From assembly GCF_008831265.1 (NCBI RefSeq), contig NZ_VTTH01000006.1:62001-126000 (forward strand): a stretch of 64,000 nucleotides of DNA. Reading direction: 5' to 3'. The notes beneath the pieces were generated by a model. It ran no database searches. It was not told where the DNA came from and worked only from the letters and a program-made list of their open reading frames with translations. Both the position numbers and the translations under genes were made by a program. Below are positions 16,528-24,931 of this stretch, piece by piece; position 1 is the stretch's first letter, and each line of letters begins with the position of its first letter. The DNA comes from Lacisediminimonas profundi (GTDB taxonomy: Bacteria > Pseudomonadota > Gammaproteobacteria > Burkholderiales > Burkholderiaceae_D).

Positions 16528-17742
16528 TCAACGCCGGCCCCGCATATCGAACAATTGCTGCAGCATGTCATTGGCGGTGCTGATCACCTGGGACGAAGCC
16601 TGGTAGCCGCGCTGGGTCAGGATCAGCTCGGAGAACTGCTCCGTCAGGTCGACGTTGGAGCCTTCGACCTGTGCGCCCGAGACACTGCCGAATACACCAC
16701 CTTGAGCAGTGCCGATGACAGGCTCGGCACCGCCCACGCTCATCCACAGGTTGTCGCCCGCCGTGACCATGTGTTCCTGATTGGCAAACCACGCCAGCGC
16801 AAGCCGCCCCATGCTCCGGCTCTGGCCATTGCTGTATTGCGCCAGCACCGTGCCATCGGCTTCGAAGCGGGTGCCCGTTATCGATCCGCTGCTGACCCCA
16901 TCGGCCGATTGCAGGCTGGCGGTCGAGTCGGCGCCAACGCTGAAGCTGGTCAAGCCGCTGAAGCGGCCGGCTTCGCCAAAATCCAGCGTCACGTTCCGGG
17001 CCAAGGTGCCGGGAGGGGTCCAGCTGAAGCTGAACTTGTCGCTGCCGGCAGCCGGCGCGCCATCGGCTCCGAACACCAACGTGCCGCTGGCCAGCTGCCG
17101 CTGCTGCGAATCGGTCAGCGTGAAATCCCAGTCATGCCCGCCGCCGCCAGCAGCAGGATCGGTCTTGTCCGCAAATCTGATCGACACCGTGTGCGGCCCC
17201 CCGAGCGCATCGAACAGCGTGATGTTGTCGATGCTGTGCAGCTTGTCGCTGTCGGCCGTGGAAAGGCTGCCGGTGAACTTCATTACGCTGGTTGCACTGC
17301 CGGGGATGCTGCGCCAGCCAGCGATGTTCAGCGCTGCCGGTGCGCCGCCCTGCCCCATCACCATGACTGGCACATTGGCGCCGCGCGCTACCAGCATGCC
17401 AGCGGCGTCAAATTCGAACTGGCCGTCGCGCGTATACCTGGCTTGGCTGGCCTGGCTACCGTGGCGCAGGATGAAGTAGCCATTGCCGTCCAGCGCCGCA
17501 TCCAGCGCGTTGCCGGTCGAGCGCAATTCGCCCTGCGACAGCACCTGCCGCGGCTGGCCGGTCGCCACGCCCCGCCCCGGCATGCCCCCCATGCCGTCCT
17601 CGCCGTAGAGAAGGTCCCGGAATTGCAGCACCGAGCGCTTGAAGCCGACCGTGTTCATGTTGGCCACGTTGCTGCTGATATTGGCCAGGCCGCGTGAGAA
17701 GGCGGCCATGGCGGTCATGCCGGTATTGATCGATTCGAACAT
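16528..17742 (-). CDS. flgE: Flagellar hook protein FlgE
   Basis: A 404-residue hook protein, almost the standard FlgE length. The N-terminal rod/hook motif MFESINTGMTAMAAFSRGL and the following SSNVANMNTVGFKRS form one half of the D0 coiled coil. The C-terminal motif SNVDLTEQFSELILTQRGYQASSQV with the STANDMLQQL tail is the other half. The middle (residues about 130-330) forms the surface domains. FlgE polymerizes outside the cell on the distal rod into the curved hook. The start at 17742 is 10 nt from the flgD stop. An intact hook gene without any filament or hook-associated gene nearby is a key oddity of this operon. Confidence 0.94.
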   Translation of the reverse strand: MFESINTGMTAMAAFSRGLANISSNVANMNTVGFKRSVLQFRDLLYGEDGMGGMPGRGVATGQPRQVLSQGELRSTGNALDAALDGNGYFILRHGSQASQARYTRDGQFEFDAAGMLVARGANVPVMVMGQGGAPAALNIAGWRSIPGSATSVMKFTGSLSTADSDKLHSIDNITLFDALGGPHTVSIRFADKTDPAAGGGGHDWDFTLTDSQQRQLASGTLVFGADGAPAAGSDKFSFSWTPPGTLARNVTLDFGEAGRFSGLTSFSVGADSTASLQSADGVSSGSITGTRFEADGTVLAQYSNGQSRSMGRLALAWFANQEHMVTAGDNLWMSVGGAEPVIGTAQGGVFGSVSGAQVEGSNVDLTEQFSELILTQRGYQASSQVISTANDMLQQLFDMRGRR

Positions 17743-17752
17743 GGCTTCCTCT

Positions 17753-18184
17753 TCAGCGAACCAGCGATACCTGCGACAGCGGCACATCGGCCAGGAAGCT
17801 GCCGTTGTCCGCTTTGACCGTCATCAGCGGCTGCCCCTCGCGAAAGCGCAGGGTCGTGACTTGGCCGGTGCTACTGGCGCCGTCTGCGCCCGTCACTTCC
17901 ACGGTCTTGCCGAGCAGGCCAACCGACTGCGTGGCCGACTGGATGATGAGCAGCTGCTGCAGGCGTTCATTCATCTGCTGGCTTTGCTGCAGCGCCGTGA
18001 ACTGGGCCAGCTGCGCGACGAATTGCTGGTTGTCCATTGGCTTCATGGGGTCCTGGTAAGTCAGCTGGGTCATCAGGATCTTCATGAAGTCGTCCAGCCC
18101 AAGGCTGCTGGCTGCAGCTGCGGGAGCGGCTGCGGCGGAAGTATTGGCCGCAGCCGGAACGGCGCCGATCGAGTCGATTGCCAT
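17753..18184 (-). CDS. flgD: Flagellar hook-cap protein FlgD (short form)
   Basis: A 143-residue FlgD. The conserved N-terminal motif is FMKILMTQLTYQDPMKPMDNQQFVAQLAQFTALQQ near residues 33-67 (one continuous motif, key residues QLxxQDPxxPxxN). A coiled segment and a small beta domain (LLGKTVEVTGADG ... VPLSQV) follow. FlgD caps the growing hook and lets FlgE subunits polymerize. It is shorter than enteric FlgD (about 230) and lacks the Ig-like domain inserted in the longer forms. It is encoded immediately upstream of its client flgE, with a 10-nt spacing. Confidence 0.92.
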   Translation of the reverse strand: MAIDSIGAVPAAANTSAAAAPAAAASSLGLDDFMKILMTQLTYQDPMKPMDNQQFVAQLAQFTALQQSQQMNERLQQLLIIQSATQSVGLLGKTVEVTGADGASSTGQVTTLRFREGQPLMTVKADNGSFLADVPLSQVSLVR

Positions 18185-18196
18185 GTGGGTGTCCTT

Positions 18197-18940
18197 TCAG
18201 GTCAGGGGAATATGAAGGCCATTGAGGGTGAATCCGGCCAGGCGCAAGCCCAGCCCGGCCAGCACCTGCCGCAGATCGGCAATGCATTGCGCCAGTGCCC
18301 TGCCGTCCCCGGCCAGCGTGCTGTCTCGCAGCCAGACCTGCATGCCGTCGTCCACGCGCACGAAATGCAGGTTGCGGGAAGGCCATGGAATGCTTGTGGC
18401 AAGCGTGGGCGCAGCAGCACTCACGTCAATGCCGATCAATGCCTGGGCAGTCGCAGGCATCGCTGGCCCGGTAGTGGCCGCTTGCGCTGCGGCGGTGGTT
18501 GCGGCGGCTGCTGACGCGGGCTGCGGCTGTGAATGCGGCTGTGAATTCAGCTCTACATGCGACCGCAAATCCGGTCGGGAATATGGCTGTGAAGCCCGTT
18601 GTGAAGCCAACTGTGAAGCCGCCGATGCCGGCGCACTTGCCGCGGACGATCCCGCTGGTCCGGCAGTGGCCTGTGCCACGCCCGGCTGGCGCAACGCCTC
18701 GAAAATCCCGGCGGCACCGCTCGCTGTTTCGACCGTGCCGGAGAGTGACGGCCGGATGTCGGCAGGCGCGGCCGAGGAGTCCGGTGCCGGCACTGAGCGA
18801 AAACGCCTGAGCGCGGACTGTTGCTCCTGCTCCAGAGCCTTGCGCCACGCCGCCATGCCCTGCTGCACGCTATCGCCCACATGGCGCTGCGAGTCCGGCC
18901 GGGCCGACAGTGACGGCAACAGCAACGGCAGCGGGTTCAT
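18197..18940 (-). CDS. fliK: FliK-like hook-length control protein
   Basis: A 247-residue protein in the fliK position. Residues 1-160 are disordered-looking, rich in Ala, Ser, Gln and Pro (SQLASQRASQPYSRP, SQPHSQPQPAS), like the secreted ruler region of FliK. The last 65 residues fit the Flg_hook domain: LHFVRVDDGMQVWLRDS, then ADLRQVLAGLGLRLAGFTLNG. FliK measures hook length and touches FlhB to switch specificity. It is shorter than enteric FliK (about 375-405). The start overlaps the fliJ stop by ATGA. Sequence similarity is weak, so the name depends largely on position between fliJ and flgD. Confidence 0.72.
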   Translation of the reverse strand: MNPLPLLLPSLSARPDSQRHVGDSVQQGMAAWRKALEQEQQSALRRFRSVPAPDSSAAPADIRPSLSGTVETASGAAGIFEALRQPGVAQATAGPAGSSAASAPASAASQLASQRASQPYSRPDLRSHVELNSQPHSQPQPASAAAATTAAAQAATTGPAMPATAQALIGIDVSAAAPTLATSIPWPSRNLHFVRVDDGMQVWLRDSTLAGDGRALAQCIADLRQVLAGLGLRLAGFTLNGLHIPLT

Positions 18941-19455
18941 GCCTGGCTCCGGTTGCCGTGCATCAGCCAGAGCGCGTCATGCTCGCGCTCATCGTGCCGG
19001 AGAAGCTTGTCCGTCCATTGCACAAGCTGGCGCTCGAAGTGTTTCTCCAACATGCGCAACGCGCGCTTCCTTTCCTGTGCGACTTGCAGGCACTGCTGGC
19101 GCTCGTGCAGCAATTGCGTGCGAATGCCGCGGGCCCGGTCCAATTCCTGTTGCAGGTGCCGCAGATATAGCCGGGCAAGACCTTGCCGCTCGCGGGCAAA
19201 GCGATCCGCTGCGGCGCGACCGGCTGGATGCGCGACCTCGGCACTTTCGCTCATCTGGCTCATCTGGCTCGTCTGGCTCGTCTGGCTCATGCTGCATATT
19301 TCATGCATGCCGCTGATGCCTCGCAAAAGACCTTCCACCTCATCGTCTGCGCAGGCCAGGCGCCGGTCCAGGTCGGCCAATGCGCAGGCCGCGGACTCGA
19401 GCGCTGCGGCACGCAACTGGCGCAGTGTTTGCAGGGACGGGGACCAGGCATGCAT
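18937..19455 (-). CDS. fliJ: FliJ-like export stalk protein
   Basis: A 172-residue, mostly helical protein directly after fliI, where FliJ/SctO is expected. Two long amphipathic heptad helices (LQTLRQLRAAALESAACALADLD; RQGLARLYLRHLQQELDRAR, continuing LLHERQQCLQVAQERK) would form the antiparallel coiled coil that inserts into the ATPase ring and contacts FlhA. Between them is a loop with SQTSQTSQMSQM encoded by a 9-bp tandem repeat. At about 147 residues typical FliJ is slightly shorter; the extra length is this repeat loop. The start is 1 nt beyond the fliI stop and the gene overlaps fliK. Confidence 0.82.
   Translation of the reverse strand: MHAWSPSLQTLRQLRAAALESAACALADLDRRLACADDEVEGLLRGISGMHEICSMSQTSQTSQMSQMSESAEVAHPAGRAAADRFARERQGLARLYLRHLQQELDRARGIRTQLLHERQQCLQVAQERKRALRMLEKHFERQLVQWTDKLLRHDEREHDALWLMHGNRSQA
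19252..19287. repeat. Four tandem 9-bp units in fliJ
   Basis: CATCTGGCT, CATCTGGCT, CGTCTGGCT, CGTCTGGCT run from 19252 to 19287. On the minus strand they encode Ser-Gln-Thr twice and Ser-Gln-Met twice. They lie in the loop between the two FliJ helices and keep the reading frame. Confidence 0.92.
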
Positions 19456-19456
19456 C

Positions 19457-20770
19457 TCATTGCTCCTTCAGGATGGCGGCCAGCAGTTGCAGCGACTGCG
19501 CGCGTGGCACGGCCTGTCCGATGTCCTGGCGCAGGAAGCGCTCCAGTTGAGGCGCAAGGTGCAGCGCACGGTCCAGCTCGGGATTGCTGCCGGCCTGGTA
19601 GGCGCCCAGTTCGACCAGGTCGCGGCTCTTGTGCTGGCGATGCAGGACGCCGACCGCGCGCCGGATCACTTCATGTTCGGCCGTGGTGGTCAGCGCCGGC
19701 ATCAGGCGGCTCAGGCTCCGGAGCACGTCGATCGCCGGGAAATGACACTGCTCTGCCAGTTCCCGCGACAGCACGATGTGGCCATCGAGCACCGCGCGCA
19801 CGGCATCCCCCACCGGATCGGCGGCCAGGTCATCGCCTTCGACCAGCACAGTGTAAAAGGCCGTGATCGATCCGACGGGCGATGTGCCGCAGCGCTCCAG
19901 CAACAGGGGCAGGCTGGCAAACACCGACGGCGTGTAGCCGCGCGCGGTCGGCGGCTCTCCGATTGCCAGGCCGATCTCGCGCTGGGCCATGGCGAAGCGG
20001 GTCACCGAATCCATGATCAGCGCAACCTCGGCGCCCTGGTCGCGGAAATGCTCGGCGATCGCGGTCGCTGCATATGCCGTATTGACCCGCACCAGCGCCG
20101 GCTGCTCCGACGTCGAAGCCACGACCACCGAGCGCGCCAGCCCCGCTGCACCCAAGGTGTTCTCGATGAATTCGCGCACTTCGCGGCCACGCTCGCCAAC
20201 CAGGGCCAGCACGATGACGTCGGCCTTCAGATTGCGCGCCAGCATGGCGAGCAATGTGCTCTTGCCAACGCCCGCACCGGCGAAAATTCCCGTGCGCTGT
20301 CCACGGCCAAGCGTCAGCAAGGCGTCGATTGCGCGCACCCCGGTTTCAAGCACCGACGTGATCGGCGGACGTGACAGCGGGTTGATCGGATCCTTGCGCA
20401 GCGAAAGCATGGCTCGCGCTGGTGGCGCGGGCCGCCCATCGAGCGGTGCGCCAAAGGCATCGATCACGCGGCCGAGAAAGGCCGGCCCGGCTGGAACACG
20501 CAAAGGCTGGCCGAGGGCCACCACCTCGCTGCCAAGTCCCACGCCACGCAACTCGCCATACGGCATCAGCAATACCCGTCCGTTTCGCAAGCCGACCACT
20601 TCAGCCTGGACCGGCACCCCCGTAGCGCGAGAACGGACCGTGCACACTTCGCCGATCAGCGCGTCCGGGCCCTCTGCTTCAAGCAGCAGGCCGTGGCATT
20701 GCGCAATGCGGCCGGTGCGGCGCACCAGCTCGGCCCGGCGCACCGCTTCGATATAGCGCGCTGCGTTCAT
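19457..20770 (-). CDS. fliI: FliI/SctN type III export ATPase
   Basis: A 437-residue F1-beta-like ATPase. Walker A is GAGVGKST at about residues 165-172. The family-specific VGERGREVREFIENTLG follows, then Walker B near ALIMDSVTRFAMAQREIGLA. The SEQPALVRVNTAYAATAIAEHFRDQG and GSITAFYTVLVEGDD segments are typical of FliI/SctN. The enzyme energizes unfolding and delivery of substrates to the export gate and forms a hexamer with FliH and FliJ. Catalytic residues are intact, so the export machine should be active. Its start overlaps fliH by ATGA and fliJ follows after 1 nt. Confidence 0.96.
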   Translation of the reverse strand: MNAARYIEAVRRAELVRRTGRIAQCHGLLLEAEGPDALIGEVCTVRSRATGVPVQAEVVGLRNGRVLLMPYGELRGVGLGSEVVALGQPLRVPAGPAFLGRVIDAFGAPLDGRPAPPARAMLSLRKDPINPLSRPPITSVLETGVRAIDALLTLGRGQRTGIFAGAGVGKSTLLAMLARNLKADVIVLALVGERGREVREFIENTLGAAGLARSVVVASTSEQPALVRVNTAYAATAIAEHFRDQGAEVALIMDSVTRFAMAQREIGLAIGEPPTARGYTPSVFASLPLLLERCGTSPVGSITAFYTVLVEGDDLAADPVGDAVRAVLDGHIVLSRELAEQCHFPAIDVLRSLSRLMPALTTTAEHEVIRRAVGVLHRQHKSRDLVELGAYQAGSNPELDRALHLAPQLERFLRQDIGQAVPRAQSLQLLAAILKEQ

Positions 20771-21627
20771 GCGGCCTGCCCGCGGCTGGCAAGTTGCGCC
20801 AGCAAGACCGTCCTGAGTTCGCCCAGTTGCGACTCCAGCCGTGCGTCAAGGCCACCGGCATCGGTCTCGATGATGCAGCCGCCAAGCTGCACCCTGTCGT
20901 CGGGCACCAGCCTGGGGTTGCCGGCGCACAAGGCCTCTTCATGCTGCCCGACCAGCGCAAAATCGCCCGGCGCCAGATGAATGGATAGCACGTGCCGCTG
21001 GCGGTGCTGTTCAAGCACACTCGCGACCATGCCGGCCACCGTGTCGCGCTGGCCGGCTGTTGCGCCCAGCAGGCGCAACAGCGCCGTCCACGCAATCTCG
21101 ACCGCCAGCTCTTCGGCACCGGCTTGCCAAGCTGAAGTGGATTGCACGATCTGCTCGCCCAAGGCTTGCAGCGAGCGGGCATTCGCCTCGCTCTGTGCTC
21201 GCGAGCGCCGGTCGGCCTGTTCGGCGCGCTCCTGGCAGAGTTCCTGCCCGCGCGCCAAGCCCTGCTCCAGGCCGGCTTCGTGTCCTGCAACATGGCCTGC
21301 TTCATGGCCGGCGGCGAATCCCGCCGCATAACCCTGTTCGCGGCCGTCGGCATGGCGGTCGGCTTGCGCAGCTTCATCGCATGTCGAATGCGGCCGATCC
21401 TCATCACCCCGGATCACGCTCCTCCCGTACGGATCGCCGCCCGGGTTGCAGGCGACATTGCCACTGACCAGGCCCAAGGGCGGATCGCCGCCATCGGCAG
21501 GCGCAGGATTACCGATGGCGGCCATTTCGCTTTGCGCAAGTGGCGCGGGTGACGCCTGTCGGCGACCTTGCAAGCGGGTGAATCCGTCGTCGCCAGCAAC
21601 ACGAACGGTCTTGATGACAGCAATCAT
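20767..21627 (-). CDS. fliH: FliH-like regulator of the export ATPase
   Basis: A 286-residue FliH/SctL-type protein. A low-complexity N-terminal third precedes a glycine-repeat helix with repeated GxxxG steps (GYAAGFAAGHEAGHVAGHEAG) near residues 98-118, a known hallmark of FliH. A long helix rich in Glu, Gln and Arg and a C-terminal domain (AVEIAWTALLRLLG, then LGGCIIETDAGGLDARLESQL) match the FliH/V-ATPase E-subunit fold. It dimerizes, binds FliI and tethers it to the C-ring. The ATG at 21627 overlaps the stop of the preceding gene. It is longer than enteric FliH (about 235) mainly at the N-terminus. Confidence 0.87.
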   Translation of the reverse strand: MIAVIKTVRVAGDDGFTRLQGRRQASPAPLAQSEMAAIGNPAPADGGDPPLGLVSGNVACNPGGDPYGRSVIRGDEDRPHSTCDEAAQADRHADGREQGYAAGFAAGHEAGHVAGHEAGLEQGLARGQELCQERAEQADRRSRAQSEANARSLQALGEQIVQSTSAWQAGAEELAVEIAWTALLRLLGATAGQRDTVAGMVASVLEQHRQRHVLSIHLAPGDFALVGQHEEALCAGNPRLVPDDRVQLGGCIIETDAGGLDARLESQLGELRTVLLAQLASRGQAA

Positions 21628-22160
21628 TCTCGCCCCCATGTGGAGGAAGCGGATGGAGCTGCCGCAGCATGCGTGCCGCTCCTGCCATCCACATTCAGCG
21701 CGGGCAGGCTTTCCGCCAGCGCATGCAACAAGGCCTGCGCCAGCGCCGGTCGCAACTGACCCGCGCGCGGGACCTGCTCAAGCAGCCGGCGTCGGTGCAG
21801 CCATGACCATCCGTCCCACACCGCCTTGCGCCAGCGCCAGTCATGCAGGCACAACACGAACGCCTGCAACGACTCCGGCTGCTGCGCCAGCAAGCGGCGC
21901 ATGTGTTCGGGGGTGGCCTGGTCAATGAGCGCCAGCGATCCGGCCTCCAGGCCGTCGCTGGCAAGGGACGGCGGCAAGTCCTGCCCGCCTGCAAGCGCAG
22001 GCTCGACGCCAAGCGAGCGCAATTCCCGTAGCAGTCCGCGCAGGCGCTGGCGCCAGGCGGGCAGCAACTGGCGCAGCAGCCACCGGCGGTCGCGCCAGTG
22101 CAGTCCGTGCAGCGAAAAGGCCGCCGAACGCAGCCGCCCCTCCAGCTCGCGCTCGCTCAT
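21624..22160 (-). CDS. Short protein in the fliG position (FliG-middle-like or SctK-like)
   Basis: A 178-residue protein between fliF and fliH, exactly where FliG (about 330 residues) belongs in flagella and SctK in injectisomes. Residues about 78-130 contain LIDQATPEHMRRLLAQQPESL and then LQAFVLCLHDWRWRKAVWDG. This loosely recalls the FliG middle-domain pattern (helix, xxHPQ, hydrophobic helix, LP turn). The FliG N domain, armadillo region and charged torque helix are not recognisable. The N-terminus (WRDRRWLLRQLLPAWRQRL) is very basic and Trp-rich. ATGA overlaps on both sides show tight coupling. It could be a reduced FliG, an SctK-like platform protein or a new family. Assignment is unresolved. 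Confidence 0.7.
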   Translation of the reverse strand: MSERELEGRLRSAAFSLHGLHWRDRRWLLRQLLPAWRQRLRGLLRELRSLGVEPALAGGQDLPPSLASDGLEAGSLALIDQATPEHMRRLLAQQPESLQAFVLCLHDWRWRKAVWDGWSWLHRRRLLEQVPRAGQLRPALAQALLHALAESLPALNVDGRSGTHAAAAPSASSTWGRE

Positions 22161-23716
22161 TGCCGGCTCCGGGGGGAAGCCGAAGCCGGGGCAAGCCAGT
22201 CCTGCAAGTCGCGCAGCATTTCACGCCGTGCCTGTTCGGACAAGCGATGCGTACCGGCCTGCCGCTGGCGCCACCCCAACAAGGCGGCCAGTCCGAGTAA
22301 GGCCGCCAGCAGCAGGCCAGCGAGCACCGGCAGCGTTCGATCCGCATGAATTTCCTGCCGGCGTTGCAGGTTGGGGGAAGCGGAGGAAGCGGGGGCGTGG
22401 GCAACATGATCGGCCGCCCCGCCCTTGCGAAGATCTGCGTGCACGGACGGTCGCGCCGCCACTGCGCCCTGCATACCGGACATGCCGGACATGCCGGGCG
22501 CAAGCGGCACCGCATCGTCCTGTTGCCCGCCGCCGGTGCCCGCCAGCTGCTCCATGCTGTACACGGCAATGCCGTCGCCGCGCCCCGGGGTCAGTCCGAC
22601 CGCCATTCCCACGACATCGGTCAGGCGCTGCATGCGCTCGGCCGGCAGCGCGTCCGGCACGACGACGGCGACGCTGATCCTGCGCACCGCGCCCGGCGCC
22701 GCTATCATCTGCTCGATGCGCTTGCCGTGCTGGTACTCGAATTCGGCGACGCTGGACTCGTTCTGCTGCGCGCCGCCGGTGGCCGCCTCCTGCTGGGGCG
22801 TGCCCGGCGCGTTGCGCTGCCGCCCTTCCTTCTGACTGGTCTGCCGGCTGCGCAGCAGTGCACCGCCGCCCTCTGCGGGCGCCGCCAGCACCTGCTCCCG
22901 GGTCACCTTCAGCACGTCATGATTGAGTGCCACGTCGACAGTGACGATGGCGCGGCCCGGACCGATGGCGCGGTCCAGCACTGCCGCCGCCTTGTGGATG
23001 AAATAGCTCTCGGTCTGACGCTTGAGTTCCAGCCGCGCCGGGCTGGCGCCGGTGCCGTCGAGCGACTCCGGCTCCGGACTCAGGGCGACGCCACGGCTGT
23101 CCAGCAGGGTGACCGCATCCGGCTCGATTTGCGGTACGGCCGCCGCCACCAGGCGCCGTATGCCGGCCACTTGCGCGGCCTGCAATTGCTTGCCGGGGCG
23201 CGTGGTGATGGTGATGGACGCCTTGCCATGCGCATCGCCCCGCCGCAGCAGGCCCGATTCCGGAATCACCAAGTGCACCCGGGCTGCGCGCACTTCATCC
23301 AGCGCCATGATGGTACGTGCCAACTCACCCTGCATCGCGCGCTGGTAATTGATCTTTTGCGCAAACTCGGTCATGCCGATGTCGGCGTCGGAAAACAGCT
23401 CGAACCCGACCGTGCCCCTCAGGTTGACGCCCTTGCTCATCAGTTTCAGGCGCGTGCCATGGACCTCGGCCTTGTCCACCAGCACCGTGCGCCCTTCTTC
23501 CTGCAGGCGGTGCGGCACCTTCATGCGCTCCAGCTCCGAGACGATGGCGCCGGCATCCTGCGGATCGAGCTCGGCGAACAGCACCTGGTAGTCGGTCGCC
23601 AGCAACCAATAGCCAATGAACAGCATGCCCGCCAGGATGCCTGCGATTCCAGCGGCAAGCCCGCCACGCGCAAGATTGCCGAGCCCCTGCCAGCCTTGCT
23701 TCATTTGATCGAACAT
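22157..23716 (-). CDS. fliF: MS-ring protein FliF
   Basis: A 519-residue FliF, slightly shorter than the usual 550-560. The first membrane helix is near residues 20-40 (GIAGILAGMLFIGYWLLA). It is followed by the YscJ/FliF domain with LFAELDPQDAGAIVSELE and FAQKINYQRAMQGELARTIMALDEV, whose latter part (RAARVHLVIPES) is diagnostic. A second membrane helix near 465-485 (VLAGLLLAALLGLAALLGW) leads to a short cytoplasmic tail, where FliG normally docks. The tail LRDLQDWLA keeps only a trace of the FliG-binding motif. A GMSGMSGM stretch comes from a 9-bp repeat at 22472-22498. FliF builds the inner-membrane ring that houses the export gate. Confidence 0.95.
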   Translation of the reverse strand: MFDQMKQGWQGLGNLARGGLAAGIAGILAGMLFIGYWLLATDYQVLFAELDPQDAGAIVSELERMKVPHRLQEEGRTVLVDKAEVHGTRLKLMSKGVNLRGTVGFELFSDADIGMTEFAQKINYQRAMQGELARTIMALDEVRAARVHLVIPESGLLRRGDAHGKASITITTRPGKQLQAAQVAGIRRLVAAAVPQIEPDAVTLLDSRGVALSPEPESLDGTGASPARLELKRQTESYFIHKAAAVLDRAIGPGRAIVTVDVALNHDVLKVTREQVLAAPAEGGGALLRSRQTSQKEGRQRNAPGTPQQEAATGGAQQNESSVAEFEYQHGKRIEQMIAAPGAVRRISVAVVVPDALPAERMQRLTDVVGMAVGLTPGRGDGIAVYSMEQLAGTGGGQQDDAVPLAPGMSGMSGMQGAVAARPSVHADLRKGGAADHVAHAPASSASPNLQRRQEIHADRTLPVLAGLLLAALLGLAALLGWRQRQAGTHRLSEQARREMLRDLQDWLAPASASPRSRQ

Positions 23717-23726
23717 GTCGCTCCCC

Positions 23727-24068
23727 TCACAATTGCATGCGCTGCACTTCCTGCAGCGCTTCCATCACACGGTTGCGCACCTGCAGTGCGAGCTGGAACG
23801 CAATGCGCGCCTGTTCGAGGCTGATCATGACCTGGTGAATGCTGTCGGCCTGGCCGGCGGCCAGCCGCAACGACTGCCCCTGGGCCGCCTTCATCGTCTG
23901 GTCCAGCTCGCCCAGTTGCTGGCGCAGCACGGTGCCGAAGGAAGGAAGTCCTGCAGCGCCGCCGGACGCCATCGGGCCAGCCGCAGCGGGCGGCCCCACC
24001 CCGTCCTCGGGTGCATGGGCCAGCCGAGTGACGGCCAGGTCCGGGACTATCATGCTCAGGGCGCTCAT
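23727..24068 (-). CDS. fliE: FliE rod-base protein
   Basis: A 113-residue FliE, which joins the MS ring and export gate to the proximal rod. The C-terminal half carries the family pattern FGTVLRQQLGELDQTMKAA, then MISLEQARIAFQLALQVRN and RVMEALQEVQRMQL. The start at 24068 overlaps the flgC stop by ATGA; a longer frame upstream covers flgC and is not real. fliF begins 10 nt after its stop. The order flgB-flgC-fliE-fliF matches the standard proximal-rod cluster. Confidence 0.92.
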   Translation of the reverse strand: MSALSMIVPDLAVTRLAHAPEDGVGPPAAAGPMASGGAAGLPSFGTVLRQQLGELDQTMKAAQGQSLRLAAGQADSIHQVMISLEQARIAFQLALQVRNRVMEALQEVQRMQL

Positions 24069-24496
24069 CGGCCGCCTCCGATTTCCAGCGCCTTCATCGC
24101 CATGCTGCGCCCCGCCTTGATGGCTGACACATTGGCCTCGTACGCGCGGGTGGCCTGCATGATGCCAAGCATTTCGGACAGTGTGTCGATGCGCGGATAT
24201 GCGACGAAACCGTTTGCGTCTGCATGTGGATGGCCGGGTTCGTGCATCAGCCGCGGCGCGGCATCGAGCTGCACCTGGCCGACCACGCGTGGCGCCGGCA
24301 GGGCTTCCTGCATGCCTGCCAGCATTGCAGGAAAGCTGGCCGGGGTTTCGATCAGCACGCGTGCGGCGCGATAGGTGCCGGTACCGGCCGCGCGCGTGAC
24401 ATGTGTGTGGGCGATATTGGATGCGGCGATGTCGGCCCGTGCTTTTTCCACGGCCATGCCGGCGGCGCCGACGGCGAATGCGGCCTGGTAATCCAT
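24065..24496 (-). CDS. flgC: Proximal rod protein FlgC
   Basis: A 143-residue FlgC with N-terminal rod motif AAGMAVEKARADIAASNIAH and C-terminal YPRIDTLSEMLGIMQATRAYEANVS with a KALEIG-type end. FlgC polymerizes with FlgB and FlgF in the proximal rod after export through the gate. The usual N-terminal ANxxT motif is altered: the residues after SNIAH read THVTRAAG. It starts 2 nt after the flgB stop and overlaps fliE. Confidence 0.92.
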   Translation of the reverse strand: MDYQAAFAVGAAGMAVEKARADIAASNIAHTHVTRAAGTGTYRAARVLIETPASFPAMLAGMQEALPAPRVVGQVQLDAAPRLMHEPGHPHADANGFVAYPRIDTLSEMLGIMQATRAYEANVSAIKAGRSMAMKALEIGGGR

Positions 24497-24498
24497 GC

Positions 24499-24882
24499 CT
24501 ATTTCTTCCCGTCGTTGCTGGCCAGCGAAAGCAGTTCCAGCTCTGCGCTGATGACCTTGACCAGGGCCTGGTGGTGCAGGACCGTTTGCGACAGCCCCAC
24601 CACCTGGACATCGATGCCCGAGCCAGCACGCGCATCGTCGACCACGCGTGGCCGGGCATTTTCCAGGCCCGGTGGCGTGATGCGCGATTGTTCCAGCAGC
24701 TTGCGCATGCCTTCTTCGAAACTCACCTTGCGCGGCTGCCAGGCGCTACCGTCCGCATGAACGCTGCCGGCGTTGGCAATGTTGGCGCCGATCACCTGCT
24801 GGCGCAGGCTGGCTGCATCCAGCGCGAGGGGCAGCAACTGCAGCACCGGCGATGGAAAAATTGTCGTGATTGCTTGCGACAC
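24499..24882 (-). CDS. flgB: Proximal rod protein FlgB
   Basis: A 127-residue FlgB, slightly short of the typical 135-138. The N-terminal motif is LRQQVIGANIANAGSVHADG (AxNIANxxTPxY type, with TP replaced). The middle FEEGMRKLLEQ and C-terminal TVLHHQALVKVISAELELL match the family. The start is taken as GTG at 24882 because AAAGGAG lies at optimal distance; an ATG 14 codons upstream has no ribosome site. It is the first gene after the 121-nt gap that holds the 14-bp repeats, so a secondary promoter for the second half of the operon could lie just upstream. Confidence 0.88.
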   Translation of the reverse strand: MSQAITTIFPSPVLQLLPLALDAASLRQQVIGANIANAGSVHADGSAWQPRKVSFEEGMRKLLEQSRITPPGLENARPRVVDDARAGSGIDVQVVGLSQTVLHHQALVKVISAELELLSLASNDGKK

Positions 24883-24931
24883 GGGACTCCTTTCTCGCAC
24901 CTGCAGGGATGGGCGCAGGTGCATTCGGCCA

